A stretch of 64,000 nucleotides of DNA, from positions 898,729 through 962,728 of the forward strand of contig KK211198.1 in NCBI GenBank assembly GCA_000620945.1. The letters run 5' to 3'. The translations under genes and the position numbers were made by a program. This DNA comes from [Clostridium] viride DSM 6836 (GTDB taxonomy: Bacteria > Bacillota > Clostridia > Oscillospirales > Oscillospiraceae). Shown piece by piece: positions 1 through 8,194 of the stretch (position 1 is its first letter; the number at the start of each line of letters is the position of its first letter). A model generated the notes under the pieces. It was given only the letters and a program-made list of their open reading frames with translations, made no database searches and was not told the DNA's origin.

Positions 1-934
1 CCGCCTCTAAAATCTCCGTGTGCTGTTCCCGCATATTCTCAATCTTAACGGTAAGCAGTGCACCATAGGTCAACGCTTCCTCCAGCACGACACCGGGGTT
101 ATTGGTATGCACGTGTACCTTAATGATGTCGTCATCCTCAACCAACACCAAGCTATCGCCCTTACTGTTGAGGAAAGAGCGAAGCAGTTCCGGATCCTTC
201 TTCGTATCGCGCGAGCAAATGAACTCCGTACAGTACCCAAAGGTAATTTCTTCGGTGGAAAAGCTCTGGAAGGCAGAAGTCTTCTTCTGCTCCGGCTCTT
301 CTGCCCCTTCAGGCATGGGGATGCCGCGCAGTTCGTTCAGCATGCCTTTCAAAATCAGAAGATAGCCCATACCTCCGGCATCAACCACACCCGCCTTTTT
401 GAGAACCGGGTTTTGTTCCGTGGTTTTCTCCAGTGCTTCCTCCGCTGCCAAAATGGACTGTTCCAGCACAAATTCAACGGTATCGTTTTCCATCGCAGCT
501 TCCTCAGCACGCAAAGCCGCTACCCGTGACACCGTTAGCACGGTGCCCTCTGCGGGCTTCATGACTGCCTTGTAGGCTGCGGTGACGCCCATGCTCATGG
601 CATTGGCAAGATCCATGCCATTCACAGGCTCCACATCCTTGATGGCCTTGGCAAAGCCTCGAAACAGCAGGGATAAAATCACGCCGGAGTTCCCCCGTGC
701 ACCACGCAGCATGGCATTGGCCGTAACGCTTGCGGCATCACCCGTGGTTTGCGGCTTCTTCTGCCGGAGCTCTGACGCGGCGCTACCAATCGTCAGGCTC
801 ATATTGGTACCCGTGTCTCCATCGGGAACGGGGAAAACGTTCAGCTCGTTGATTGTTTGCTTTTCTACATTCAGGGAGGCTGAAGCATGGATGAGCATCC
901 TTGCCAGCAGATCTCCTTCCAGAACTTGTATCAT
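1..934 (-). CDS. fakA: Fatty acid kinase-like DAK2/DhaL protein (FakA/YloV family), 3' end outside window
   Basis: The reading frame is open to the left edge, so only about the first 311 residues are visible. The N-terminal half is a DhaL/DAK2 domain: the nucleotide/metal motif NVFPVPDGDTGTNM follows at about residue 30, then a glycine-rich RGARGNSGVILS motif. A second domain begins around residue 170 (VDAGGMGYLLILKGML). In FakA proteins the DhaL domain binds ATP and phosphorylates a fatty acid held by FakB. The ATG at 934-932 follows AGAGAGG. It lies 31 bp behind the YloU-like gene, the usual Firmicutes pairing, so the two are probably one operon. Assignment is from motifs and neighbour; function is inferred from the family. 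Confidence 0.85.
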   Translation of the reverse strand, partial: MIQVLEGDLLARMLIHASASLNVEKQTINELNVFPVPDGDTGTNMSLTIGSAASELRQKKPQTTGDAASVTANAMLRGARGNSGVILSLLFRGFAKAIKDVEPVNGMDLANAMSMGVTAAYKAVMKPAEGTVLTVSRVAALRAEEAAMENDTVEFVLEQSILAAEEALEKTTEQNPVLKKAGVVDAGGMGYLLILKGMLNELRGIPMPEGAEEPEQKKTSAFQSFSTEEITFGYCTEFICSRDTKKDPELLRSFLNSKGDSLVLVEDDDIIKVHVHTNNPGVVLEEALTYGALLTVKIENMREQHTEILEA

Positions 935-965
935 AAATCCATTATCCTCTCTTTCGGCGGCTCAC

Positions 966-1316
966 TTAGCCAATCTCCATGGCGTCGATGCAGACATCAA
1001 CGGCTCTAACTTCTGCACCGGTCAATTGATTGACTGCATAGCAGACCTCACTCATAATGGATCGGCTGACCGCAGGCAGGTTCACTCCATTATCCACAAT
1101 GATGTGCAGCTCAATGGAGACTGTGTCATCTTCCTGATGGATGACCTTGACACCCCTGGCCATTGATTCACTGCGCAAAAGATGCACCAAGCCATCCTTT
1201 TTGGAGCGGGCCGCCATGCCCTTTACCCCAAAGCAGCTGGTGGCAACCGCACCAGTAATGGTGGTAAACACATCGTTGCTGATTTGGATGACTCCCAACT
1301 CGTTTTGAATTTTCAT
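966..1316 (-). CDS. Asp23/Gls24 family envelope-stress protein (YloU-like)
   Basis: This 116-residue protein has the Asp23/Gls24 fold pattern. It opens with GVIQISNDVFTTITGAVAT, has a central GVKGMAA turn, a beta-rich VSIELHIIVDNGVNLPAV stretch, and ends in the VNQLTGAEVRAVDVCIDA strand typical of the family. Members are cytoplasmic or membrane-associated proteins linked to cell-envelope homeostasis, but their biochemical role is not defined. The ATG at 1316 is preceded by AAAGGA. It is the first gene of a probable two-gene unit with fakA. Confidence 0.85.
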   Translation of the reverse strand: MKIQNELGVIQISNDVFTTITGAVATSCFGVKGMAARSKKDGLVHLLRSESMARGVKVIHQEDDTVSIELHIIVDNGVNLPAVSRSIMSEVCYAVNQLTGAEVRAVDVCIDAMEIG

Positions 1317-1405
1317 TTCAACGCCGTCCTTTCCGCACAGAAACCCAATTTGGCTTACCCAAAGTGGTTATGATGAAATTATTTGAAAAAGTCACGTCTG
1401 CGTAA

Positions 1406-1434
1406 TTGTATTTTGCTTCGAATTCGTGTAGAAT
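1406..1434 (+). promoter_or_regulatory. Sigma-A type promoter
   Basis: TTGTAT (1406-1411) and TAGAAT (1429-1434) are separated by 17 bp and sit about 30 bp upstream of the small membrane protein gene at 1467. No other plus-strand gene is close by. Confidence 0.55.
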
Positions 1435-1466
1435 AACGCTATACTCTGAATCAGGGAGGTTTTAGC

Positions 1467-1658
1467 GTGAAAGCTGCTAATGTTATCTTTAAAATTGCTT
1501 CCATTGTCTTGGCGATTGGAGCCGCAGTGTGTCTGATCCTTGCCAATTTGGAACGGATTTCAGACGGACTGCTCTCTCTGCGTGAGCAACTGGCCACCAA
1601 GCGGAAATCCTGCTGTTCTTGTGACGAGGCAGACGAATACGAAGATTGGGACTTTTAA
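1467..1658 (+). CDS. Small single-pass membrane protein of unknown function
   Basis: This 63-residue protein starts at GTG after a GGGAGG ribosome-binding site. Residues about 5-27 are a hydrophobic segment rich in Ile, Ala, Val and Leu and are probably one transmembrane helix. After it come a charged linker and a cysteine cluster (CCSC), followed by a very acidic tail ending DEYEDWDF. I do not recognise a family function. It has its own promoter and terminator and stands divergent from yloU-fakA and convergent with the thioesterase. A redox or metal-binding role for CCSC is possible but unsupported. Confidence 0.7.
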   Translation: MKAANVIFKIASIVLAIGAAVCLILANLERISDGLLSLREQLATKRKSCCSCDEADEYEDWDF

Positions 1659-1671
1659 TCTAAGAGCCTAA

Positions 1672-1704
1672 AATCCGGAGTAGCATCGCTACTCTGGATT
1701 TTTT
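1672..1704. terminator. Bidirectional intrinsic terminator
   Basis: A perfect 13-bp stem (1672-1684 with 1688-1700) with a 3-nt loop is followed by a T run. It lies between two convergent genes (ending at 1658 and 1710) and can serve both. Confidence 0.85.
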
Positions 1705-1709
1705 CATGT

Positions 1710-2204
1710 TCACCCTTCCTCCCGCTGGTCCTGGGCGGTGATGATATGTGGTGGTATGTTCTTCATTGCACTGAAGGTAAAGAGCCCACTGAGCAGCAGT
1801 TGATCGGTTTCATCGCTTGCTTCCACCGCCACGACGCTCACTCGCTTGCCTAACTTTTGAATGCGAGAGTGGCAGCGAATCAAGGATCCCGTGGCCGGAC
1901 TTAAAAAATTCACGGTACTGCTTAAAGTAACGCAAAGCTTCCCCGCGGCCGCCATGTTATGCCCCGCCACGGAGTCGGCTAGGGTCACCAGACAGCCTCC
2001 ATGCACCGAACCATAGGGATTCAGAAGATCCGGGGTCACATACATGACCCCCTCCGCCTCCTGGGGGTTGGCCCAAAGAATTTCCATATTCATGAGCTTT
2101 GCCATCGGATCGACCGTTCTAGCTCCTTGGGAAATTTCTTCCTCTAGCTTGGCAAGGTAATCTCGTTTTTCCGTATCCTCTTTTCCATTAGCGCAGGAAG
2201 CCAT
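1710..2204 (-). CDS. PaaI-type hotdog-fold acyl-CoA thioesterase
   Basis: This 164-residue protein has the hotdog thioesterase core: NPYGSVHGGCLVTLADSVAG carries the HGG active-site loop and helix, followed by the SSTVNFLSPATGS strand. The predicted reaction is hydrolysis of acyl- or aryl-CoA thioesters in the cytoplasm; the substrate cannot be read from sequence. The start overlaps the end of the upstream SufB-like gene by 17 bp, so it is translated from the same mRNA as the Fe-S assembly genes. The reason for that linkage is not evident. The ATG at 2204 has GAGGAG at good spacing. Confidence 0.85.
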   Translation of the reverse strand: MASCANGKEDTEKRDYLAKLEEEISQGARTVDPMAKLMNMEILWANPQEAEGVMYVTPDLLNPYGSVHGGCLVTLADSVAGHNMAAAGKLCVTLSSTVNFLSPATGSLIRCHSRIQKLGKRVSVVAVEASDETDQLLLSGLFTFSAMKNIPPHIITAQDQREEG

Positions 2205-3105
2205 TGAGAATCTCCTCCTCTGCCTCAGCCTCGGTCAGTCCCAAGGTCATGAGCTTTAAGATTTGATCCCCGGCAATGCGACCAATGGCAGCTTCGTGAA
2301 CGAGCTGGGCATCGGTATGATTGGCGGTGATGGCTGGAATGGCTTTTACCTTCGCTTTGTCCATGATGATGGCATCACACTGCACATGACCAAAGCAACG
2401 TTGTTCCCCCACCACCCGGGGATAAAAGATCTGCTCGGAGCTATCCTGCGCCACCGAACGAGAAATCACACGTCCCGTTGCACCGGCTCCTTCGAGAAGA
2501 ATATCCATTTCAGACTCGGCCACTTGCCGGTCATGGGTCAAGAGCTTTTCGGTGATCACGGCCTCGGCTTCTTCCCCGACAATTACCTTGGTATAGCGGC
2601 GGGTGGAATCGACCCCACGAAGCTGTGTGGTTTCCAGCTGAATGCTGGCTCCCTTGGCAAGATGCACTACGGTCTGCGGATTCATGATTCGCTCCCCGGT
2701 GCCTTCCCCTTCGCCATAATGACGTTCCACATACTGTACCTTAGAGTTTTCCCCCACATAGAAGGTATGCACCCCGTCATGTTTGGTCAATTCATCTCCG
2801 GCATTGTGGATACCGCAGCCGGCAACAATCACTATATCACAATCCGGCCCAATAAAAAAGTCATTATAGACCAATTCCATCCAGCCACTTTGCGTAATAA
2901 TCACGGGAATATGAATGGATTCCTGCTTTGTTCCCGGCTTGACATGAATATCAATGCCTGGCTTATCCTCTTTGCTGACAATCTCAATGTTCGCGGTGGA
3001 GGCTCTGGAGTCGAGCTGACCATTTTTGCGAATGTTAAAGGCTCCCTTAGGAGTCCCTTCCAGTTCAGCGACCTCCCGGAGTAGTCTGGTATCAATCTTT
3101 GTCAT
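2188..3105 (-). CDS. SufB/SufD-like Fe-S cluster scaffold protein (minimal SUF system)
   Basis: At 305 residues this is much shorter than E. coli SufB. It keeps the right-handed beta-helix core and the C-terminal SufBD signature (HEAAIGRIAGDQ, LMTLGLTEAEAEEEIL). It most likely forms the scaffold that assembles Fe-S clusters together with the ATPase encoded 48 bp upstream. No second SufB/D, SufS or SufU gene is next to it. The layout therefore matches the two-gene minimal SUF type known in anaerobic archaea and clostridia. The 3' end overlaps the thioesterase start. Confidence 0.85.
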   Translation of the reverse strand: MTKIDTRLLREVAELEGTPKGAFNIRKNGQLDSRASTANIEIVSKEDKPGIDIHVKPGTKQESIHIPVIITQSGWMELVYNDFFIGPDCDIVIVAGCGIHNAGDELTKHDGVHTFYVGENSKVQYVERHYGEGEGTGERIMNPQTVVHLAKGASIQLETTQLRGVDSTRRYTKVIVGEEAEAVITEKLLTHDRQVAESEMDILLEGAGATGRVISRSVAQDSSEQIFYPRVVGEQRCFGHVQCDAIIMDKAKVKAIPAITANHTDAQLVHEAAIGRIAGDQILKLMTLGLTEAEAEEEILNGFLR

Positions 3106-3152
3106 AGTATGACGCTCTCCTTCTATCTACGCAAAGCAGTGTTCCCCATTGC

Positions 3153-3905
3153 TTACTTGGCTGGGCGAAAGCAACCGCAGGCAACTGAATTTCTGTGACA
3201 ATCCATAACGGTATCCCCTAAAATATAGGGCATCATTTCCTCCTTGGTTCCATGGCGGGCCACCCGACCTCCGGAGATCACAATGATTTCATCCGCCAGG
3301 TTGATGATCCGCTCTTGGTGGGAGATCACCAGAATCGTGCTTTGCTTTTGGTCATGAATCGTTTGGAAGGTCTCGGTCAGCTTGGCAAAGGACCACAAAT
3401 CAATGCCTGCCTCGGGCTCATCAAAAATCATGAGACCAGAAGACCGAGCCAAAATCGTAGCGATTTCGATGCGCTTAATCTCACCGCCGGAAAGGGAGGC
3501 GTCCATTTCACGATCCACATAATCCGCAGCGCAGAGTCCGACCTGGGTCAGGTATTGACAGCACACGTTGCGGGACAGATTGCGATTGCCCGCTGCAATC
3601 TCTAAAATATCACGAACCTTCATTCCCTTGAAGCGTGGTGGCTGCTGAAAGCCATAGCTAATGCCAAGTTTTGCCCGCTCGGCAATGTTCAAAGTCGTAA
3701 TGTCCGTTCCGTTCCAAAGGATCTGACCACCTGTCGGGGTGGCTAGTCCCATAATGGTCTTGGCCAGCGTCGTCTTGCCGCCCCCGTTTGGGCCTGTAAT
3801 TACCACAAAACGATGGGGCTTAATCGTAAGATCAATGCCACGCAGAATATCGATCTGATTGTCCGCCTCATCCACCCGATATTGAATGCCCTTGAGTTCC
3901 AGCAT
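3153..3905 (-). CDS. sufC: SufC-type Fe-S assembly ATPase
   Basis: This is a 250-residue ABC ATPase without membrane domains. Walker A is GPNGGGKTT (about residue 39), the Q-loop is in YGFQQPPRFKGM, the signature is LSGGE, and Walker B is LMIFDEPEAGID, the SufC version with a glutamate-rich D-loop. ATP hydrolysis drives conformational change in the SufB-like scaffold encoded next. The C-terminal tail contains CHRNSVACGCF, a cysteine-rich end that standard SufC lacks and that may bind metal (inference). It is first in an operon with its own strong promoter upstream. Confidence 0.9.
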   Translation of the reverse strand: MLELKGIQYRVDEADNQIDILRGIDLTIKPHRFVVITGPNGGGKTTLAKTIMGLATPTGGQILWNGTDITTLNIAERAKLGISYGFQQPPRFKGMKVRDILEIAAGNRNLSRNVCCQYLTQVGLCAADYVDREMDASLSGGEIKRIEIATILARSSGLMIFDEPEAGIDLWSFAKLTETFQTIHDQKQSTILVISHQERIINLADEIIVISGGRVARHGTKEEMMPYILGDTVMDCHRNSVACGCFRPAK

Positions 3906-4003
3906 ACCGCACCCACCTCAACTATGCTTCCAAATTTCGAAGCACTGTTTTCTCTGCCCGCAAGCCGAATCCGGCCAACGTGCATTCCTTTTTTCGAAAC
4001 TTA

Positions 4004-4032
4004 ATTATACCATGCTTTTCTTCTTCTGACAA
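4004..4032 (-). promoter_or_regulatory. Promoter of the sufC operon
   Basis: On the minus strand, TTGTCA (4032-4027), a 17-bp spacer ending in TGG, and a perfect TATAAT (4009-4004) lie about 100 bp upstream of sufC. Confidence 0.75.
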
Positions 4033-4235
4033 GATAAGTATCCCAGCTCCCAATGGATTTCCATCCTTGGTATGATTATATCCCATTTTCCCGTCTTTCT
4101 TGCACCAGAAAGCCCGTCTAACCAGGCCGACACCTTGCCAGGCAGGCAGAAAATGCAAGGAAGGTAAGCCAAAGCTGCAGAATTCTTCCTTTAGCCAAGA
4201 AAAGTGATCCTATTTCGTCGGTTATATGACCGGTT

Positions 4236-4270
4236 CCCTGCAAATTTTCTGAGCAGGGTTTTCTCATTTT
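4236..4270 (+). terminator. Terminator-like hairpin of unclear target
   Basis: CCCTGC (4236-4241) pairs with GCAGGG (4253-4258) and is followed by T-rich sequence. No plus-strand gene ends upstream, so it may be an attenuator for an unseen transcript or fortuitous. Otherwise the gene-free stretch 3906-4412 holds only the two flanking promoters. Confidence 0.4.
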
Positions 4271-4296
4271 TTACACACAGAATGGCCCCGTCCCCC

Positions 4297-4325
4297 TTGA
4301 CATTTTTCCATTTGCTTTGTAAACT
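4297..4325 (+). promoter_or_regulatory. Sigma-A type promoter of the DUF1846-asnA unit
   Basis: A perfect TTGACA (4297-4302), 17-bp spacer and TAAACT (4320-4325) precede the DUF1846 gene by about 90 bp. Confidence 0.75.
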
Positions 4326-4412
4326 ATTTTTTTAAATGATTAATTTTTCGGGAATCTTGTGGAAAGAGAATTTCTTGGGAAGCGTATCGAGAGTTTGAGG
4401 GAGTGGAGCTGT

Positions 4413-5900
4413 ATGATGAAGAAAATCGGATTTGATAATGAAGCCTATTTGGACTTGCAGTCGAAGCATATTCGAGAGAGAATCCGTCGCTTTGGCGGGA
4501 AACTGTACTTGGAATTTGGAGGCAAGCTCTTTGATGATTATCATGCCTCCCGTGTTTTGCCGGGGTTTCACCCGGATACCAAGATTCGGATGCTTCTGCA
4601 ACTTCGGGAGCAGGTGGAAATTATCGTTGCCGTCTCGGCCGTTGACATTGAGAAGAACAAAATGCGCGGCGACCTCGACATTCCTTACACCACCGATACC
4701 CTCCGTCTCATTGATGCCTTTCGTAGTTTTGGCTTTAAGGTGGACAGCGTGGTCTTAACCCGTTTTGCCGGGCAATCCGTTGTGGAGGCCTTTCAGCATC
4801 AGCTGGAAACCCTTGGGCTGCGTGTCTATCGCCACTACCCAATTGAAGGATATCCCTATGACATACCAACCATTGTCAGCCCAGCCGGCTATGGAAAAAA
4901 CGACTTCGTGGAAACGGAACGCCCGCTGGTGGTGGTCACCGCACCCGGCCCGGGAAGCGGAAAAATGGCCGTTTGCCTCTCTCAGGTCTATCACGAGCAT
5001 CAGCGCAAGGTGCAGGCCGGCTATGCCAAATACGAGACCTTCCCCATTTGGAACCTGCCCCTGCGCCACCCCGTGAACCTGGCCTATGAAGCAGCCACCG
5101 CCGATATCAACGATATGAATATGATCGACCCCTTCCACTTGGAGGCTTACGGGGAGACGACGGTCAATTACAATCGCGACGTGGAGATCTTCCCGGTTCT
5201 GAAAACCATGTTCGAAGGAATCCTCGGTACCTCTCCCTATCGTTCTCCCACCGATATGGGAGTCAACATGGCAGGCAAGTGCATCATTGATGATAACCTG
5301 GTTCGGGATGCTGCAAAAAATGAAATCCTTCGGCGCTACTATCATGAGCTGTATCGCCACCGCCGCGGTCTTTCCGATGGGCGTGAGGTCTACAAAATCG
5401 AGCTTCTCATGAAGGAGCTTTCCCTAACACCACACAGCCGTACCACGGTGGACCCTGCCCTTGCCATTGCGGAATCCACCGGCGCACCGGCGGCTGCCAT
5501 GGAGCTGCCTGACGGAACCATTCTCACCGGAAAAACCTCCGAACTACTAGGTGCCGCTTCCGCCCTTTTATTGAATGCCCTGAAGCATCTTGCCCAAATT
5601 CCAGATGAGGTACATCTGATTTCCCCCACCGTTATTGAACCGGTACAGGATCTAAAGGTCAATGTGCTGGGGAATAAGAATCCGCTCTTGCATATTGATG
5701 AGCTCTTGGTGGCGCTCTCCATCTGCGCCGTCAGCGATTCCAATGCCAAGATCGCCATGGATCAGCTGCAGCATCTGCGTGGCTCGGAAGTACATTCTAC
5801 CGTGCTGCTTTCCGAAGCGGATAAGGATAGCTTCCGCCGCCTCGGTGTCCACCTAACTTGCGAACCTCGCTATGAAACCGCGAAGCTCTATCACGGATAA
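4413..5900 (+). CDS. DUF1846 family protein
   Basis: The protein has about 496 residues and is recognised by its conserved start (KIGFDNEAYLDLQSKHI, then GKLYLEFGGKLFDDYHASRV) and the central P-loop-like stretch VVVTAPGPGSGKMAVCLSQ. Members occur widely in Firmicutes. Structures show a nucleotide-binding-like core plus extra domains, but the reaction is not established, so I do not assign one. I placed the start at the ATG pair 4413/4416 because GGGAG and GGAG precede it and the family begins there; the frame is open further upstream to 4359. It is 36 bp ahead of asnA, probably cotranscribed. Confidence 0.85.
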   Translation: MMKKIGFDNEAYLDLQSKHIRERIRRFGGKLYLEFGGKLFDDYHASRVLPGFHPDTKIRMLLQLREQVEIIVAVSAVDIEKNKMRGDLDIPYTTDTLRLIDAFRSFGFKVDSVVLTRFAGQSVVEAFQHQLETLGLRVYRHYPIEGYPYDIPTIVSPAGYGKNDFVETERPLVVVTAPGPGSGKMAVCLSQVYHEHQRKVQAGYAKYETFPIWNLPLRHPVNLAYEAATADINDMNMIDPFHLEAYGETTVNYNRDVEIFPVLKTMFEGILGTSPYRSPTDMGVNMAGKCIIDDNLVRDAAKNEILRRYYHELYRHRRGLSDGREVYKIELLMKELSLTPHSRTTVDPALAIAESTGAPAAAMELPDGTILTGKTSELLGAASALLLNALKHLAQIPDEVHLISPTVIEPVQDLKVNVLGNKNPLLHIDELLVALSICAVSDSNAKIAMDQLQHLRGSEVHSTVLLSEADKDSFRRLGVHLTCEPRYETAKLYHG

Positions 5901-5936
5901 GTTTGTGATGGCTTCGGATAAAAAGGAGTGTTAATT

Positions 5937-6950
5937 ATGGCAAAGACCTTCATCCCCCACGGCTATGCCCCCACCTTAAACCTGTATGATACGCAAAAAG
6001 CCATCAGCCTTTTAAAGCGCATTTTTGAAGATACGCTCTGTGGCCGTTTGCATCTGCGTCGCGTGTCTGCCCCTCTGTTTGTGGAAGCTTCTTCGGGTCT
6101 GAATGATGACTTGAACGGTGTGGAGCGTGCGGTTTCCTTCGATGTTCCTGCTGCGGAAAAGGATGCACAGGTCGTGCACTCCTTGGCAAAGTGGAAGCGC
6201 ATGGCTCTCTATCGCTATCAATTCTCGGTGGGAGAAGGCCTCTGCACCGATATGAACGCCATTCGCCGCGATGAGGAATTGGATAACCTTCACTCTGTGT
6301 ATGTGGATCAATGGGACTGGGAAAAGATTCTGGCTCCCCGTGATCGAAACCTGGACTACTTACAGCAGACCGTGCAGCGCATTGTCTCTGCCATCTGCGA
6401 TACCCAAACCACCCTGCGCTCGGTCTATCCTCAGCTGACTGTCCTTCCCCTCATTGATCCGGAAGTCAGCTTTATCACCACCCAGGAGCTCGAGGATCTC
6501 TATCCCGATCTCACTGCGAAAGAGCGTGAAAATGCTTATGTGAAGGAACACCCCACCACCTTCCTCATGCAAATCGGTGGTGCGCTTCGCTCGGGACAGC
6601 CACACGACGGCCGTGCTCCGGACTACGACGATTGGTCCCTCAATGGCGATATCTTGGTGTGGGACTCTGTCTTAGGCCAAGCTCTCGAACTTTCTTCCAT
6701 GGGCATCCGTGTCGATCCCGAAGCCTTGGATCGCCAGCTTCGCATTGCCGGTTGTGATCAGCGCCGTGAGCTGGTCTTCCATAAAATGCTGCTGGCAGGA
6801 GAGCTTCCCCTGACCATTGGTGGTGGTATCGGCCAATCTCGTCTTTCCATGTTCCTTCTGGGCAAGGCCCACATCGGTGAGGTGCAAGCCTCCATCTGGG
6901 ATCCGGAGACCATTTCCGCTTGCCACGATGCCGGTATCGTCCTTCTGTAA
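5937..6950 (+). CDS. asnA: Aspartate--ammonia ligase (asparagine synthetase A)
   Basis: This enzyme makes asparagine from aspartate, ammonia and ATP, with AMP release. The 337-residue protein shows the class-II aaRS-like core: FVEASSGLNDDLNG, SLAKWKRMALYRYQF, MNAIRRDEELDNLHSVYVDQWDWE, and the C-terminal GGGIGQSRLSMFLLGKAHIG. The start is the ATG at 5937, 8 bp after AGGAG; a GTG at 5928 overlaps that site and is unlikely. It is the second gene of the unit that starts at 4413 and is ended by a strong terminator. Confidence 0.95.
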   Translation: MAKTFIPHGYAPTLNLYDTQKAISLLKRIFEDTLCGRLHLRRVSAPLFVEASSGLNDDLNGVERAVSFDVPAAEKDAQVVHSLAKWKRMALYRYQFSVGEGLCTDMNAIRRDEELDNLHSVYVDQWDWEKILAPRDRNLDYLQQTVQRIVSAICDTQTTLRSVYPQLTVLPLIDPEVSFITTQELEDLYPDLTAKERENAYVKEHPTTFLMQIGGALRSGQPHDGRAPDYDDWSLNGDILVWDSVLGQALELSSMGIRVDPEALDRQLRIAGCDQRRELVFHKMLLAGELPLTIGGGIGQSRLSMFLLGKAHIGEVQASIWDPETISACHDAGIVLL

Positions 6951-6962
6951 TAACCAAGATAG

Positions 6963-7000
6963 AAAAAGTATCCCCGTCATCTTCGACGGGGATACTTTTT
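6963..7000. terminator. Bidirectional intrinsic terminator
   Basis: A 16-bp stem (6963-6978 with 6985-7000) with an A run on one side and a T run on the other separates the convergent asnA and dpaB genes. Confidence 0.9.
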
Positions 7001-7581
7001 TATTCTGCAGCCAAAAGGAGCGGTTGAAGCTGTCTGCCTTGCAGGGCCTCTTCGATGGTAGCGGGAAGCTTGGAAAAGTCTGCAATGAGCGAGGTCGGTT
7101 TTCCAAAGGGATCGTCTTGCCGGAAGGGAACAAAATAATAGTTTTTGCGGCACAAAAGTTCTCCGATGTTGCGCGCAGCCGTACTAAGGCCATCGTTGGT
7201 GGAGATGGCGACCACCACAGGCCTCCCATTTCTTAAGTGTGCCTTGGCCGCCATGGTCACCGCACTGTCTGCCACACCGGTGGCAAGCTTTGCCAAGGTG
7301 TTTCCAGTGCAGGGTGCAATCACTAAAACATCCAGCAGCTTTTGTGGCCCAATCGGTTCTGCCGTTTGAATGCTGCTGATGACCTTTCTGCCGCACAAAC
7401 GCTCCAGCTCCGTGACAAAATCACGCGCCTTGCCAAAGCGAGTGTCGGTTTCCACGGAGGCTTCTGAGGCAATAGGAATGACGTCTTGGTACAGGCTGGT
7501 TAATTCCTCTAAGGTATCCAACGCTTGGCTGTGCGTACAAAACGAGCCGCAAAGGGCAAAACCCACACGAGTATCCTTCAC
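7000..7581 (-). CDS. dpaB: Dipicolinate synthase subunit B (SpoVFB)
   Basis: This 193-residue flavoprotein-like subunit works with DpaA to make dipicolinic acid from dihydrodipicolinate in the mother cell during sporulation. Family features are VGFALCGSFCTH near the start, IPIASEASVETDTRFG, the VIAPCTGNTLAKLATGVADSAV segment, and GRPVVVAISTNDGLS. The probable start is the GTG at 7581, placed 3 bp after the dpaA stop codon, so dpaA and dpaB are one operon and dpaB translation is probably coupled to the end of dpaA. With dpaA interrupted upstream, transcription from the native promoter cannot reach dpaB cleanly unless both elements are excised. Confidence 0.93.
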   Translation of the reverse strand: MKDTRVGFALCGSFCTHSQALDTLEELTSLYQDVIPIASEASVETDTRFGKARDFVTELERLCGRKVISSIQTAEPIGPQKLLDVLVIAPCTGNTLAKLATGVADSAVTMAAKAHLRNGRPVVVAISTNDGLSTAARNIGELLCRKNYYFVPFRQDDPFGKPTSLIADFSKLPATIEEALQGRQLQPLLLAAE

Positions 7582-7584
7582 TTC

Positions 7585-7725
7585 TTACACCCCCAATTCA
7601 TGCAGGATGTTATAAATGGAGTCTCGAATGGCCTTCGCGGCTGTGACGGGGGCGGTCTTTCCGGGAATGCCTGGTAAGTTTACCGCTCGAATCCCCAGGG
7701 ATTTGGCTGCCTCCAAATCCACCCC
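7585..7725 (-). CDS. dpaA: dpaA segment 3 of 3 (C-terminal end of dipicolinate synthase subunit A)
   Basis: These 45 codons plus stop (from VDLEAAKSLGIRAV to ILHELGV) match the C-terminus of DpaA/SpoVFA, including the PGIPGKTAPVTA motif. There is no start codon or ribosome-binding site, and the segment directly precedes dpaB as the end of dpaA should. At its 5' side the sequence switches, at the core GGGGTGGAT, from dpaA to element A. Joining it at that core to the segment ending at 25070 keeps the frame (LPGGVDLEAAK). The segment is intact, not decayed. Confidence 0.92.
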   Translation of the reverse strand, partial: GVDLEAAKSLGIRAVNLPGIPGKTAPVTAAKAIRDSIYNILHELGV

Positions 7726-7749
7726 GGTGGATTGTTGATTTGGATAAGG
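7714..7749. other. Recombination site at the left end of element A (dpaA half plus element half)
   Basis: The core on the plus strand is ATCCACCCC (7717-7725), shared with 25063-25071. The element-side arm 7726-7749 is the inverted complement, 21 of 24 positions, of the arm 25046-25069 at the other end. Put together with the central CC they form a 50-bp imperfect palindrome, the size and form of an attP for a large serine integrase. The other half is dpaA sequence. Confidence 0.85.
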
Positions 7750-7923
7750 CAGGTTAGTTTAGCTCGATAGGCTCTCATCCCTTTCCCTTTATATCTTATT
7801 TTGAAACACGGAATATCGTCCTTAAATTCCCCCCTTCCTTGGTGTATAGGAAAATACGGTGTGCACGACTCTAGTTGCAATGTAAGGTAGACTCTTTGAA
7901 CACTAAACATATCACAATCTAAC

Positions 7924-7960
7924 AAACAATCGCACCTTACAAATAGGTGCGATTGTTTGC
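7924..7960. repeat. Perfect 15-bp inverted repeat (hairpin)
   Basis: The arm 7924-7938 is perfectly complementary to 7946-7960, with a 7-nt loop. There is no strong T run on either side. It lies about 235 bp past the stop of the ABC-F gene and may end or stabilise that transcript. Confidence 0.6.
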
Positions 7961-8194
7961 AGTGTATGATTGTGTCTCAGCGCTGTAGTAAAAGCGAAGT
8001 CTGCAAGGTATTTAGTTATACAAAACACTCAGGTCGCCTTGCTGAGCGGTTTTAACATCCACCACTTGATATTGCATGACTTCCTGCATTCCCTCATGAA
8101 AGCATTTCTTTGGGAGATGAACAGGATTTCTGAGTTTGAAACCATGGTCCCCCTCTTCTACCTTTAATTGCAATGACTAACCTTGCATACAAGA

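Noticed and set aside
3922..4158. 78-codon minus-strand frame upstream of sufC
   Set aside because: It contains the sufC promoter and shows no protein-like features.
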